A stretch of DNA of 64,000 nt from Malus domestica (lineage: Eukaryota; Streptophyta; Magnoliopsida; Rosales; Rosaceae), in the NCBI RefSeq assembly GCF_042453785.1, contig NC_091675.1, positions 3,794,501 through 3,858,500 on the forward strand. The letters run 5' to 3'. Position numbers and translations under genes: made by a program. Positions 45,658 through 58,416 of the stretch are shown one piece after another. Position 1 is the stretch's first letter. Each line of letters opens with the position of its first letter. The notes below the pieces were generated by a model, which had not been told where the DNA came from, did not search any database, and saw only the letters and a program-made list of their open reading frames with translations.

Positions 45658-47660
45658 CTTTTATTTAAGAGTAATTATAGGGAGATTAAATTTTGTAAAC
45701 TAAATAACATGTAAGTTGATAATTTGATTATTATTTAAACGTTGATATACGTGCTCATTAACTATTGGTGACACATCATTTAGTCTACAAATTTAATCTA
45801 TCACTCTTTCTCTAAACTAATGCTTCTTTCTTTCCCAAATCTCTTCACTGTACTTGCCCGGTTTCATAAACAGTTGATGGCCATCAATAACAATTGCGAT
45901 CTGTTTGGTATTGCGTCTGAGTAACGCCTCATGTTTTTGTACGGTATTTTATCATGTTGGTATAAAAATTGACGTTAAATTGTGTTATATGAGAGAATTC
46001 ATATAGATAATTGACGTTAAATTGTGAGATGTCGAAAAGTTAATAAAGAATCTCACTTTTGAAATACGTCCCTTAGCACACAACTATATGTCACTTTGAA
46101 TTCGAATTATTAGTAATAAACAATTAGGAGTCTGAGACAATTTGAAAGTTCTAGGATGGGTACTAATTTAACCTAGAGGGGGTGAATAGGTTCCAATTTA
46201 AAAATCCAATACAATTTTCAATTTAATTTTCAGTTCTCAAATTAAATCCACATTCACATCACATATCAAACTATCATACTCATATGCAATTAAAACGATA
46301 AATAAAAAGTGCACACATGATGTAGGATTTAACGAGGCAAAACCCACCACTGGGAAAATCCTCGGGCTCCCAAGCCAGGACAAACACTAAGAGAAATAAG
46401 TACAGAAAGACTTACAAAACTCATCAACTAGACACGCATACTAGTAGGCAGTTTTGTCTCCACGCTTTGCTACTAGATCTCTCTTCAGCCTTCGAGTTGA
46501 AGTGGCACGACACTAACGCGGCCGTCAATCACTGTCGCCTCGAACTTTGCAGGATACTAACGCGATCATGCAGAATGTTTATATGATGAAGTGTTTATTT
46601 GAAAAACAATCAATTACGAAAATCACAAGGCACATTTTCATAATTGACATTCAATTAAAACCTTAAATGAAAACAGCATGAAAATAATATTTTCTCTTTA
46701 AAAACGCACGATGTTGAAACCACAAGATAGCATAATAAAAATAATTCTTTCTGCCAAAAAAAAAAAAAAACAAAGCTACTGCCTTTTGATGTTTTTATCT
46801 AAGAAACCAATATTCATGCATATGCGGCAGCAGCAAGGACAACCCTAAATTGATCTAATGCATGCTGCAAACATCAAAACATATTTTGATGCACTCTATT
46901 AATCTAGCGGCAGCTCCTTTTAAACCCTAAGGTAATCTCATATATATATAGGTTGCAGTAGGAGACTTCAACATGACTTAAAACTCTAAATAGATGATAT
47001 CAAGATAAAAACAAAACCATTTGAATTTATCCTCATTTTAAATGCATAGCATCTGACTCCAAATAAATCTTATATTAATAAGTAGGCCTTTAATTAATCT
47101 AAACGTACTCATAGCAAATTAATTAATTAATATGTAAAGCCCATATCTCCATTGTTAAACTTCAAAGCTAAACAACCAATTGAACATAAACCTATATCAT
47201 GTGAATGCATATGCATGCCAAACTTACTTGAGTGGATGTCTCTGAAACGCTTGCCATTTTGTGATCGAGAGCACGTGAGACAAACTTAGACTAAAATAAT
47301 TACAACTGAAAACAAGCACTAGTCTAAGACTACAGACTCAGGCGTTTTGTTTAGGAATAGCCAATTTTACCCTAACACAATTCAAACATCATTTTTTGAA
47401 ACCACACCCTAAAACTTGCAAAGAACTTAAGAACATTTTCAAATGCCGCCATCAAAGCTCTATTCTCTATTTTTAGTAGTAAATCATTCAAACTTCACTT
47501 TGCTCGTCCATTTTTAGTTCTTGGATTGGATTAATATGTTTGTTGGTGAAAACCACAGAACCAAATATCATTCTTCAGCACACGGGCCCACTTCCCACGT
47601 GGCCCAATCTCATTAGCCACAGGTGGTCCCACAAACACAGTTAACCATCTGAGTCGTGCC
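45658..47660. other. intergenic DNA with a possible old LTR fragment
   Basis: About 46150-46600 contains CCTAGAGGGGGTGAATAGG and AACGAGGCAAAACCCACCACTG, words I associate with plant LTRs. No paired LTR or coding domain is visible, so this is at most a decayed solo fragment. The rest is AT-rich with no gene. Confidence 0.35.
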
Positions 47661-47668
47661 GTCGTGGC

Positions 47669-48065
47669 TAGGCCTGGCATTTTGTACCCAACCCGTTAAT
47701 ATTTGTATTTGGATGGATGCTTAACGGGTCGGGTCGCTAACGGGTGAACCCGTTAACAACCCGTTAAATAACGGGTCACTTTGGGTCAACCCGTTAGACC
47801 CGTTAACACCCGTTAGCACCCGTTAGTTGAGGATATTTTAGTAATTTTAGTAAAGTCTTGATAACAAAAAATAAACTTTATGCAATAAAATAATAATAAT
47901 AATTGTTAACGGGTGATAACCGATGAAACGGGTGACCCGTTAGCTTAACGGGTCGGATTCGGGTGATCCGTTAGCTTAACGGATTGGGTTCGGATGACCC
48001 GTTAACTTAACGGGTCGGATTCAACCCGACCCAAACCCAATAAACCCGACCCGTTTACAGATCTA
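47669..48065. mobile_element. hAT MITE (ACCCGTTA family), copy 2
   Basis: Flanks GTCGTGGC (47661-47668) and GTCTTGGC (48066-48073) match at 7 of 8. Ends TAGGCCTG and, inverted, TAGATCTG. The body matches the copy at 25174 almost throughout. It ends about 400 bp upstream of the IQD start codon. Confidence 0.85.
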
Positions 48066-48468
48066 GTCTTGGCCTCCGATCATATTTCCCCAGAGAAAGC
48101 AGAGGCCCTAGTGGGGGTGCAATTTCGTAATTTTCTCCCACAACAGGGGTAAAAACTGCACCTTCCCCCAGAGAATCGAGCGTATTTTCTTCCCAGTTTG
48201 TCCCGTGGTGTTTTGAATTTCAAATATCGAACGGCTCTGTGTGGTTTTTGGAACCAAAAAATAAACCCCACAAAACAAAACCCTCCCCACTCTTCCCACG
48301 AAACAAATCAAATCACCCACGTCCCAAAAGCTTTGAGTTTGATAATTCCACCCGGAAGTTTCATTAATGCACCTGGAAGTTTCATTAATCCACTCGAAAG
48401 TTTCATAAATCCACTGCAAACCTCTGTTGTTTGCTTGTGTTTCTGCTGAAGCAAAATATTTTGCTCAA

Positions 48469-50474
48469 ATGGGTGCTTCTGGAAAATGGGTCAAAGCGCT
48501 GATCGGGATGAAAAAACCCGACAAGAACGACCCGGTAAAGCTTCGATCTTTATCAAAATTTCGAGCTTTTGTTTTTTATTTTTTTGTTCTGAACTTTCTG
48601 AACTTTTTTTTTTTAATCTGGGTTTGATAGGAGAAGGTGAGTGGGAAGAGCAAGAAGTGGAAACTTTGGAGGAGTTCTTCAGGGGATTTGGGGTCTTCGT
48701 GGAAGGGTTTCAAGGGGAATTACAGGACGGGTTCGGAGGGGTCGGATTCGCCGAGAGGGGCCGATGCGTATAATGCCGCGGTGGCGGCGGTGGTTCGAGC
48801 TCCGCCGAAGGATTTCAGGGTTGTGAGGCAGGAATGGGCTGCTATCAGAATCCAAACTGCTTTCCGAGGGTTCTTGGTAAGTAAAAAATAAATGACTTTC
48901 AATTTTATTTGATGGAATCGTAGGCCATAGATCTTTGTGTCTGGATGTGAACAACCTACTTGTTGATGTAAGAAAGTGCTTTTCTGTTAAAGTTATAGCT
49001 TTTGACTAGTAGAGCTTTTGAAATAAGCACATAGTTAGTGTTGAAGTTGCTCAATCCTTCTGTCTTTAATCTGTTTGATAACATGCCTAGCTGCCCATTG
49101 AGCTTAATTTCAAGGATTTGGCTTCTATTGATGAAAGTTTGAAGCTTTTGTTGTTGTTTTATTCTGGGTAAACTTATGTGCAGGCGAGAAGAGCTTTGAA
49201 GGCCTTGAGAGGAATAGTGAGGCTGCAAGCTCTGGTTCGAGGCCGACAAGTGAGGAAGCAGGCTGCAGTGACACTGAGGTGCATGCAAGCTCTCGTTCGA
49301 GTTCAGGCTCGTGTGAGAGCTCGTCGTGTGCGAATGTCCATGGAGGGACAAGCTGTGCAGAACATGATCAATGAACGCCGCACCCAGGCTGATCTATTAA
49401 AAGAAGCTGAGGTACTTTAAGCTCTTAATGATCTTTGCTTTCATGTGATAAGTGACAGAAGAAAATATTCTTGGTTTGAATCGGCTTTTTCAAACTTATG
49501 TTTTTGTTATAATTACTGAAAATAGATAGAAAACAAATTGCAGGAGGGTTGGTGTGATAGCAAGGGAACAATAGATGATGTTAAAGCAAAGATTCAAATG
49601 AGGCAGGAAGGAGCATTCAAGAGGGAGAGAGCAATTGCTTATGCTCTTGCTCAGAAGGTAATAAAACACAGAAATTGGCTTCATCGGGAGCCTCCTTGTA
49701 GTTTGTCTGTTAAATTAAGTACCTTTCTCTATACATTACTGATAGGAGCAAGATTGTGTTTCTTTTTTCTCTTCTCAGCAATGGAAATCAACCCCAGATT
49801 TGAATTCGAATTCTCATACCAGATCCTCAGTGTACTCTCTCAATAAGAACAATGAATTTGAAAAGAACAGTTGGGGATGGAGTTGGTTAGAGCGTTGGAT
49901 GTCAGCGAAGCCGTGGGAGACTAGGCTGATGGAAGAGTCACACGACGACTCTTCTGAGATCACACCACCTCCAAAGAGTAGAGCAGACCCTTTCGTGGGC
50001 AAACAACATTCGAAATCTTCAGAACCATGCTCAGTCAAAGTCAGGAAGAACAATGTCACCACTAGGATTTCTGCAAAGCCTCCTCACATTGGGCAAGCAA
50101 CTCGTTCGTCTTCAAGCCCCAGTTCAGAATTATGGTATGATGAGAGCTCTGCCTCATCTTCACTGTGCACATCCACAACGCCGGTTTCTGGGAACACCGG
50201 ATTGGCATCGGACAGAACAGATGACAGCTGCAACTATAAGCCGAGTTACATGAACCTGACTGAGTCAACTAAGGCGAAGCAGAAACCACATAGTTATCTG
50301 TCTCGAAGAACTCAAAGGCAATCCATGGATGAGTTTCAATTTCTCAAGAGGTCTGGGGTATTCTCTAATGGGGATTCAAAAAGTAGTGCTGGTTCTGAGC
50401 TATCTTCAGCCAACTTCTCTAGGCCGCTTTGCATGCCAACGCGATTGGAAAAGAACTCTGTGCAACTGAGGTGA
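48469..50474 (+). CDS. IQD family (IQ67-domain) calmodulin-binding protein, 449 aa
   Basis: Five exons (48469-48534, 48631-48876, 49184-49411, 49544-49657, 49779-50474) join in frame to 449 residues. It starts [19 protein letters not shown]. The IQ67 domain spans about residues 89-155, with [29 protein letters not shown] and [16 protein letters not shown] phase-0 intron splits the domain after its first 16 residues, a hallmark of the IQD family. Downstream are the basic [18 protein letters not shown] helix and the C-terminal [15 protein letters not shown] (DUF4005) block. IQD proteins are microtubule- or membrane-associated calmodulin scaffolds. This one resembles the IQD6/7/8 branch, from memory. 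It converges on the CYP711A gene at 50849. Confidence 0.93.
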
Positions 50475-50848
50475 AAGGGGCGCCTCGTTCATACGAAGTT
50501 CATTTTGATTTAGAAGATCAACAGCTAGTTGCTCCCTTCTATTTAGAATGTGTAATTTAAGTGTGTGCGAGGAATAGAAGAGTTCGGTCTTCATTTGTAA
50601 TATAGTTAATTTAGAGTCGAATATTTGCTTATTTTGAATGAGATGGATCATTGAACTCATTGCCAGCTTTCTTGCAATGCATTGATCACTAGCAAATTTA
50701 GCTTCAACTTGATGATTTATTTCACAAAATCTACAGCGAAGACGTCTAATACATTTTCATATCAGTTATAAGTTACTAATCTTCAGTTGCCTTCTTAAGC
50801 AAATGATGAGTAAGGTCTGATCAGGCACGTGGAAGGACAACTCTTGCA
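50475..50848. other. tail-to-tail spacer between IQD and CYP711A-1
   Basis: About 375 bp shared by the two 3' UTRs; no other feature. Confidence 0.6.
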
Positions 50849-53377
50849 TCATTTCCGCTTTATGACCCGAAGCTTGACACCATTCTTGAACTTGAGAACA
50901 ATGCCAAACTCAAGCTCCAGAGGTGACTCCATATATGGAGAGTGCCGGAACACATACTTCCGGTATAAGTGAATCAGTGCAAGCTTTATTTCTTGTATGG
51001 CAAATTTCTGACCGATGCAGGATCGAGGCCCGAGTCCAAACGGTATAAAAGCATAAGGATGCCTTTGTTTCTCTTCTTTGCAGCTTGGATCAAACCTCTC
51101 TGGCCTGAACTTTTCTGGCTCTGGGAAGTTCTTTTGATCTTTCGCTAATACTCCGAGGGCTAACCAAACCCAAGTCCCCTGCTTCTCAAAAACAAAAAGG
51201 AACTAATCCCATAAGATGTATAATATATACAAACCACTTTCAGTCCACAGACAAAAAGAAATTTCTGCAAAGAGATCCTAGCAGAAGTAGAGCAATACCT
51301 TTGGTAAAATATAACCGCCTATTTCGACGTCTCGAGATGTTTCTCTAGCAACTAATGGGGAAACCATGTAAAACCTCATTGCCTCTTTAATAACCTGCAT
51401 TCGAAAAAACGACAGATAAGCCAACTAATGAGGAAGATTCCTCAATGCAACATTGAAATTTGAGAAGCCTTGCCTGATCAAGATAAGGAAATTTGTGTTG
51501 AAGATCACTTGCAGTTGCCATCTGATCAGGCGGTCCAAATCCATCGATCTCTGCCAGCAACTTTTTTTCTACTTCTGGATGTCCAGCAACCAAGTAGACA
51601 GCTGAAGACAATGTGAATGCTGTGGTGGCCGACCCGGCAAGGAGATGCTCATAAGCAAGTGCACTAATGTAATCTGTTGTGAAAACATTCTTCGAAAGCC
51701 TCCCTGACTCCCTTGCATTCAGTATAACTGACAAGAAGTCCTTTGAACCTCGTCTGCTGTCTTTCATTCTCTTTTCCACAACTGCACCAAGCCGGCTAGT
51801 CAAATGCCTGTTATTATGTTCGATTTTCCCATCCATAGTGCCAGGAATTCTCTTCAACATCTGCCAAAATGGCCACTGAAGTATGGGGACAAGTAGTCCT
51901 AGTATGATCGATAAGGAACCCGAAAAATCCATCTTAACCTGTGTTGTGGAATATATGTGTTGGTTGATAAAGTCTGAGACTTCATCGTCATTATTGTCTT
52001 TGCCATCAAACTTTTCGACTGATTCGCCGACTGATTGTGGTTTAGAAAGGCCAAAGTTGACACCAAATGCAGCTTGTCCTATTACATCTGTGGCCAATCG
52101 AAGGGAGATGGCGGAAAAGGTAATATCTTCTTCTACTTTCGCCATGGAGTCAAGTTTTTCAGTTGCACATTCAACAAATGACTGCATTGTAGGCACAAGG
52201 TTGGCTAAGTGGGAAGGTTGATACACTGATAATATAGTGTTTCGCGTCGTCACCCATCTCGCATCCCTGCAGGATGCTCAAATTCCATCAGATATTCTAC
52301 GTTACTCTAATCAACATAAAGAGAGATTTGAACTTGAGTGCAAGAGAGGTGAACACAATATCCTCATCAGTTGACCTAATCTACATCTACGATAACTTTA
52401 AAACGGTAGATATCCTATGCCTCTTTATACCAATATAACTTATAAAATATATACCTGGTTAAAAAGAGACCCTTCTGATGAAGAGGGGAAGCTGCAAGGG
52501 GAGGTGGAATGCTTCTGTTTTTAATGTCTTTGAATTTCTTTATTCCAACTTCTCTACAAAGCTCTGCATCTGCTACAATTATGAGTGGTTGTCTCCCGAT
52601 ATGAAACCTGCCAGGATATGTGCAACCAAAAACTTAAAAGTTGTGTTATGCGCATGCGTGGATGATTTATCTTAGCGTATTTTAAATTAAAGTTACATAA
52701 CTGAAACGTTTGATTTATCACGAGATCTAATGTTTAACTAACATCCTTCATTCCAAACATACTAAAGGGGAAACGAAAAAGGAAGCGAAAAGAGTAACTT
52801 TTGCACGATCCACAGTCCACATCAAAAGAAGTCATAAACAGTTGCTAAGCTTGCCTTTCACACCTAGCATGCAGATAACTCAGAAAACGGTGGATCACTT
52901 GACCTAAATGGCACTAAGTTGAAGTTTTAGAGTAATCGTTTTTCTTTAACAAAGCGATATCCTAAATTACTTTATTAATGTATGAAGAGTGGAGATTCAA
53001 ACTTAGGTACAAGAGAATTAATAGAGAATTAACAGCCTGTCATGACTAATTGACCTAACCATGTATGTAGTCTCACGCTTGTTGTCAAATTTATTTTAGA
53101 AAAATTAGGAGAAAAAAAAAGGACAAATTACGCAGAATCAAATATCCACATGCATAACAGCTACTAACCTGAAAATAGGGCCATACTCTTCAGCAAAAAC
53201 TGAGAATATATCAGGACCATACTTTGCCATCAAGGGAATGTGTCCTACCAGAGGGATAGTTGGAGGGCCAGGTACCCTTCTTACTCTCCAGTAGGGCCCA
53301 TACAAATACCCCAAAATTCCTCCCAGTACTATCAACACCATGAAGATGTTAAACAACAGTTCAATGCTGCCTATCAT
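50849..53377 (-). CDS. MAX1: CYP711A (MAX1-like) cytochrome P450, copy 1, 526 aa
   Basis: Five exons on - (53377-53169, 52607-52455, 52266-51474, 51394-51299, 51178-50849) join in frame to 526 residues. CYP711A enzymes are ER-anchored P450s that oxidise carlactone to carlactonoic acid in strigolactone synthesis. Visible are an N-terminal membrane helix, the Pro-rich hinge [60 protein letters not shown], the I-helix [12 protein letters not shown], the ExxR motif [12 protein letters not shown] and the haem loop [10 protein letters not shown] with Cys at about 471. The third intron starts with GC rather than GT. A TATA-like box (TATATATTAA on -) lies 53-64 bp before the ATG. No broken residue seen. 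Confidence 0.93.
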
Positions 53378-53427
53378 TTTCTCTCAGTCTCTTGAATCTA
53401 ATCCTTCGAAGGAGCAGAGCTCAGGAT

Positions 53428-53442
53428 TTAATATATAGACTG
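53428..53442 (-). promoter_or_regulatory. probable TATA box of CYP711A-1
   Basis: On - the sequence reads CTATATATTAAAT, at a distance from the start codon that leaves room for a short 5' UTR. Confidence 0.5.
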
Positions 53443-53625
53443 GTGGTGGAATATTTTGGGGTGTCCCACTACTCACCGGAAGCAGCCTGCTGAGCCGTCA
53501 TTGGCTGATCCATGTTGCTGTCTAGATGATTGTTTTTTCTGTCGTGCTTTACAAATTATTACGTTCCTGAAAATTGGGAACCCAATTGTCGTGGACTAGT
53601 AACAAGTGATTATTAAGTAAACGAG

Positions 53626-54474
53626 CAGTGGCGGAGGCAGTTAAGGACTACAGTAGTCCTAGGCCTACTCTCACTTAAAAAATAAGATTAGTCTACTACA
53701 CCTATTTCTATTGCTTTGCAGCCCTTCTCAACAACTAAAACAAATTCATTCATTATCTATTTTTCATCTCATAGATACCATCCCAAAAATAAGTATATAT
53801 TTTAAATGGTCATTTATCACAAAGAGTAGTGCTATCTGCATACATTTTTTTACCTTTAACACACTCTTGTTAATTTATGTCATTTGATATTCAATTCATT
53901 CAATCAGATGATCGCAAATTGAGAGGGTGTATGGAAAGCAAAAAGAGGTGTGTGGATAGCACAACCCTCTCACAAATCAATAACATTAAATTAAAACCCA
54001 TCATTCACTTTTAATTAAAATAAAATCGTCTTTCACTTATGCACGGGGGAGTTTTCACCTTTTCTTATTGAATTTCATATATTTAGCCATTCTTAATCCC
54101 AAATTTATTGAATAAAGAACAAAAAGGTTTGTAATACTCTATTATTCACTATAAAACATTTGTTTCTATTCTATCCCACCTCTTACTTGAGTTTTAGGGT
54201 TTGCAAAGATTTTCGTACTTCTCTCTATTCAGTTTAATAATTATTTAAATACTATAGATGATATTATGCAACTGTTTCATTGCAATTCGTCAAGAATAAT
54301 TTTGATTACTATGGATAGATAAAATTATCTATGCATATGTTAATTTTGACTACTTAATTATTTGGATAAATATTATGATGTTTTGCATTAGTAATTTTAT
54401 AACCACTATTCGTTTTTTCTCCTTCTATACTTGTTTGAGGCCCCTCCTCACAAGAAATCTTAGCTCCGCCACTG
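53626..54474. mobile_element. hAT element, 849 bp, perfect 8-bp TSD
   Basis: Duplication TAAACGAG at 53618-53625 and 54475-54482. Ends CAGTGGCGGAGGCAG and, inverted, CAGTGGCGGAGCTAAG. Non-coding interior. A 127-bp-family MITE (53825-53969) is nested within it. It lies about 250 bp upstream of the CYP711A-1 start codon. Confidence 0.9.
53825..53969. mobile_element. 127-bp-family MITE nested in the hAT element
   Basis: AGTAGTGCTATCTGCATACA at one end, GTGTGTGGATAGCACAACCCT at the other. Flanks TCACAAAG and TCACAAAT match at 7 of 8. It is therefore younger than the hAT insertion. Confidence 0.75.
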
Positions 54475-54482
54475 TAAACGAG

Positions 54483-55062
54483 CGATTATTTTATTAATAT
54501 TTTTCTTTTCAATGTTGGAAGATATTATGTATCTCTCTTCGCAATACCATCGGCGGCGTTGAGATTCCTCTCTCTAATTCGTCTTCACAGAACTAGCAAT
54601 ATTTGTTTATTCTCTCCACAAACATTGTTGCTGTCATGTCATAAAAAAAATCATGGTGGATGGTGATTTCAAAAGTTCCACTATGTAAGCAACAGCAGAA
54701 ATTCATAAGTTCACTCACAGGGCCACACCCTGTGCTAAACCGAAAACACGACAGGCGTCTCCACTGACATAAGCAATCATCCTTCGTCTATTGTCCACCA
54801 CCCAAAGTTTGAGATGGAAGAACCGAAAAGGATTGAAGATTCCCACCCAGAATGACGTGGGGAATTGAAACGTTGAAAGTTGTATAATTTTAGCATGAAA
54901 ATTTGGAAGGAAAGAAGTCTGTTTGCGAGCCATTCGGTTTTAGGTGGCTGAATGAGATTTTTCGGTGGCTGCCCATCGGAATATTTCGACGGATGCCAGC
55001 GGTGAGCTGCCGAACACAATTTTCAGATATTTTTTTTTTTTTTGAGTGAAAGCCTGCTCTAC
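54483..55062. other. intergenic DNA between CYP711A units
   Basis: No bounded element or gene. Short minus-strand open frames here do not show any domain. Confidence 0.45.
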
Positions 55063-55240
55063 GATCTAAGCTTGAAACCATTTTTTGTAATTTAAGAACA
55101 ATGCCATAATCAAGAAACAGAGGTTCTCCATGTTAATTAATTAGTGAGAGTTTTCTTACTTTGTAAGGAATATTATTTCCACCAATTAATGCATCCATGG
55201 CCCCAAGTCCAAACAATATAAAAACACAAGGAAGTCGTTG
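55063..55240 (-). pseudogene. relic of a third CYP711A copy (last exon only)
   Basis: AAGCTTGAAACCATTTTTTG, AGAACAATGCCATAATCAAG and CCAAGTCCAAACAATATAAA correspond in order to the minus-strand last exon of both flanking CYP711A genes (around 50870-51050 and 60190-60390). The region before the haem-binding loop is lost and several small indels are present. It marks a third unit in the tandem array. Confidence 0.75.
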
Positions 55241-56274
55241 TATGGTGATGAAACTTGAGGTTCCAATCTTAATTTTTTTTTCATGGTATCAGAGTAATTT
55301 GGTCATCTGGTTCGGTGTATGGGTCTTTGGCAGACGACCAAGTTGATGTCTTAATTTTTTTTAAAAGATCCTCCATAAAATATGTTACAAAACTAGTGTT
55401 CTACGTGATATAATTTAAGTGAAATAATAATATCACGTTACTGTTTCAAATACATTAAAAATTCAAAAATTTATGAGTGCAGAAATTATTGTCCATAACT
55501 CATTTGTCTTGAAATCCTTATACCAGCAGTGTTGAGATTCTTCTCTCTTAATATTGTCTTCAATTTATTTATTTATTATTTTTTTAATTTAAGAGGGGAA
55601 ACGAAAAAAGCATTAATAAAATTCAATATTTTATCCACTAAGATATTTGATACTTAATTATTTTCAATGCAACCAAATACATCCCTCAAAATTTATATAT
55701 ATTCCAAGTTGTCTTCAGGAAGGCAAATCATGCTGCTGGTTTTCTTGCCACAGGGGGACACGTGTGAGATTTGGAATTGCTATTATTTGTTATGTCTTTT
55801 TTTTTTTTTTTAGAAAATTTGGTACGAGAGAAAATTTATTGATATGAAAAAATGTACTCTTAGTCAGAATATAAACCCAACCTCTCATAATACAAGAAAA
55901 AAAAGATAAAAAATACAAGAAAAATGATAAATAAATATAAATATATATATCTACTAATTAATTAAACACTCATTGTCAACCAAAACCCTATGAAATTATC
56001 AGTTTAACCTTCTAATTAAAACAGAACATGAATAAGAAATATGGAGCATTAATGTAATTTCAAACAACCCAATTTTGCTATTTTTTTTTCAAAGACTCAC
56101 CTACATGTAATCCAAACATATCTCTAATTTAAAATATAAATAAAAAATAAAAAAACTTCTCACTCTCACGTTCTCTATCACTCTCTTTCTCTCTCTTTCT
56201 ATTTCAAAAACAAAAATAAAAAATTTGTTAATTTTTCTTTGTTCTGGACTTTGCCTTCATACAAAAGAAATATC
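55241..56274. other. AT-rich intergenic DNA
   Basis: Poly-T and poly-A runs and a CT-rich microsatellite at about 56160-56210. No gene. Confidence 0.5.
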
Positions 56275-56689
56275 AATCTAATAGTCACCGTCAACTAAAC
56301 CTTGGGAAAATTTCCTACAAAAGAAAAAAAAAGGTGGACGGTTATATAACAACTCAAAAGGGGGTTTGTTGCATAACAAAGGAGATGGTAATCGGTTAAT
56401 GAGATAGACAACATTGAAGACACAATCGGCCCAAAATGAAGGCCGTACCTGAGATTGGAAACGTAATGCAACAGTGAGAATGTGACGATGCTTACGTTCG
56501 ACATCTCCATTTTGTTGTGGAGTATAGACACATGTGCGTTGATATTCAAGGCCTTTAGTTTGGAAATAATCTTTCACGGATAAAAATTCAGAGCCATTAT
56601 CAACCCTTATTGCTTTGATTTTTGCATAAAATTGAGTTATCAACAAAAGTAACAAACTATTTTAAAATTGAGTTAGGCCAGAGGGCTCG

Positions 56690-57255
56690 TGGAATCTGAG
56701 AAGGCCCCACGGAATCTGAAAGGGTCAAAAGGCTGGAGGGCTAGCAGCATGAGGCTAGCTAGAAAAAACACCAATCATATCGGTTATAACCAACAGGAAT
56801 GTTTAAACTAAAATTTGAATCCAACGGCTAGCTGGTGCCAGTTACCGTTAGATTCAATTTTTTTTATAGGTTTTTTGGGCCTTTTTTTAATTCTTAAAAA
56901 TTCTAAATTTTCCCCTATAAATACCTAAACCATTCATTCACCGTTCCTTTAAATTTAATTTGTAGTTTTTAAATTTAATTCGTCGTTTTTAAATATAAGT
57001 TGTAGTTTTTAAATTTAAGTTGTTGTTGGATTTGAATTTAAGTTGTTGTAGCTTTTAAATTTAAATAATAAATTATGTTTGAACTTTTGACCCTCGGTTG
57101 GAGACGATTTTTTGTAACATGGCTAAAACGAGCCCTTTGGCCATCGGTTGGAAACGGAGGCAAATATGGCCCTGTATTGTTCATTAAAATATTAATATCT
57201 TGGAGGGCTAGAGGGCTAAAACGAGTCATCTGGCCAGCCATTGGTTGGAGATGGC
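56690..57255. mobile_element. left-truncated relative of the Harbinger element at 14402
   Basis: Shares GGCCAGAGGGCTCG and GGCCCCACGGAATC on the left, and GGCAAATATGGCC, TTCATTAAAATATTAATATC and GGTTGGAGATGGCC on the right, with the element at 14402-15529. The left terminal repeat is missing. No transposase remnant. It interrupts the copia fossil. Confidence 0.75.
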
Positions 57256-57456
57256 CTAAAGGAAATGGAAGTCTGGTTTGTTTGGCCATGGGACAAATAG
57301 TACAATTATTATCAAAAGAAACATTATTTGAAGACAACGAGGGAATTACTAATTTGAGACGAGTTGATGAAGGATGTCCAAGTCACATATGCCATAAATT
57401 TGAGGGATGGGAAACTTGACATGAGAGATGTGTCCATTGCAACGGCGACATGTAAT

Positions 57457-58416
57457 GGGTAAATCGTCAAAATGGTCCCTAAAATTTGCATAATTCATTA
57501 CTTTGGTCCCTAAGATTCCAAATCTATAAAATTGGTCCCTGAGATTGTCCACCATCCATCATTTTGATCATTTTGTTAAAAACTCTATTAAGTGTCCCGG
57601 AGCTTTTGGCCGAAAGTTTGGGTAATTTTCAAAGCTTCGTAACTCAATCGTTTCTTAACCAAATTCGACCCATAATATATCAAAATGAAGATAGGAAAGT
57701 GTATAATAATATTATACCTACCAAAGATTACCAGAAAATAGCCTCAAAGTCCACTGGTCCGAGTGAAAACTTGAAAACTCGCCGGAAACCGGGTAAACTT
57801 TAAACGTTCATAACTTCTTCAATACTCAATGAAATCAAGTGATTCAAAAACTAAAATCATATTTCTCGATGAGGAAAAGAGAATGGTACATTTTTTTACA
57901 GCTAACTCGTCGTGGTTTAGCCAGAAAATGGCTCGAAAATGTCTATCTTGGTCTCGAGTTAGCCACTTTCGAGCCATTTTCCGGCCAAACCATAGCAATT
58001 TAGCCATCTAAAAGGTACCATTCTTTTCTTCTTGTCGAGAAGTATGATTTTCGTTTTTGAATCACTTGATTTCGTTGAGTATTGAAGAAGTTATGAACGT
58101 TTAAAGTTTACCCAGTTTTCGGTGAGTTTTCAAGTTTTCACTCGGACTAGTCAACTTTGAGGCTATTTTCTTGCAATCTTCAGTAGGTATAATATTATTC
58201 TACACTTTTCTATCTTCATTTTGATATATTATGGGTCGAATTTGGTAAAGAAACGATTGAGTTACGAAGCTTTGAAAATTGCACAAACTTCCGGCTAAGA
58301 GCTCTAAGATACTTAACGGAGTTTTTAACAGAATGACCAAAATGATGGATGGTGGACAATCTCAGGGACCACTTTTATCGATTTGGAATCTCAGGGACTA
58401 TTTTGGCGATTTACCC
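57457..58416. mobile_element. 960-bp MULE-type foldback element, 9-bp TSD
   Basis: Perfect 9-bp duplication ACATGTAAT (57448-57456 and 58417-58425). The two arms are inverted copies over most of their length: GGGTAAATCGTCAAAATGGTC opposite its inverse, then GACCATTTTGATGG, CGATTGAGTTACGAAGCTTT, GGTATAATATTAT, AAACTTTAAACGTTCATAAC and GAATCACTTGATTTC. Even the centre (AAAATGGCTCGAAA near 57930-57985) pairs. An RNA copy would form a hairpin of over 400 bp. No transposase. Confidence 0.9.

Noticed and set aside
57457-58416. Possible protein-coding or RNA gene in the inverted repeat
   Set aside because: Perfect 9-bp duplication and arm symmetry identify it as a foldback transposon; open frames mirror each other in the arms.
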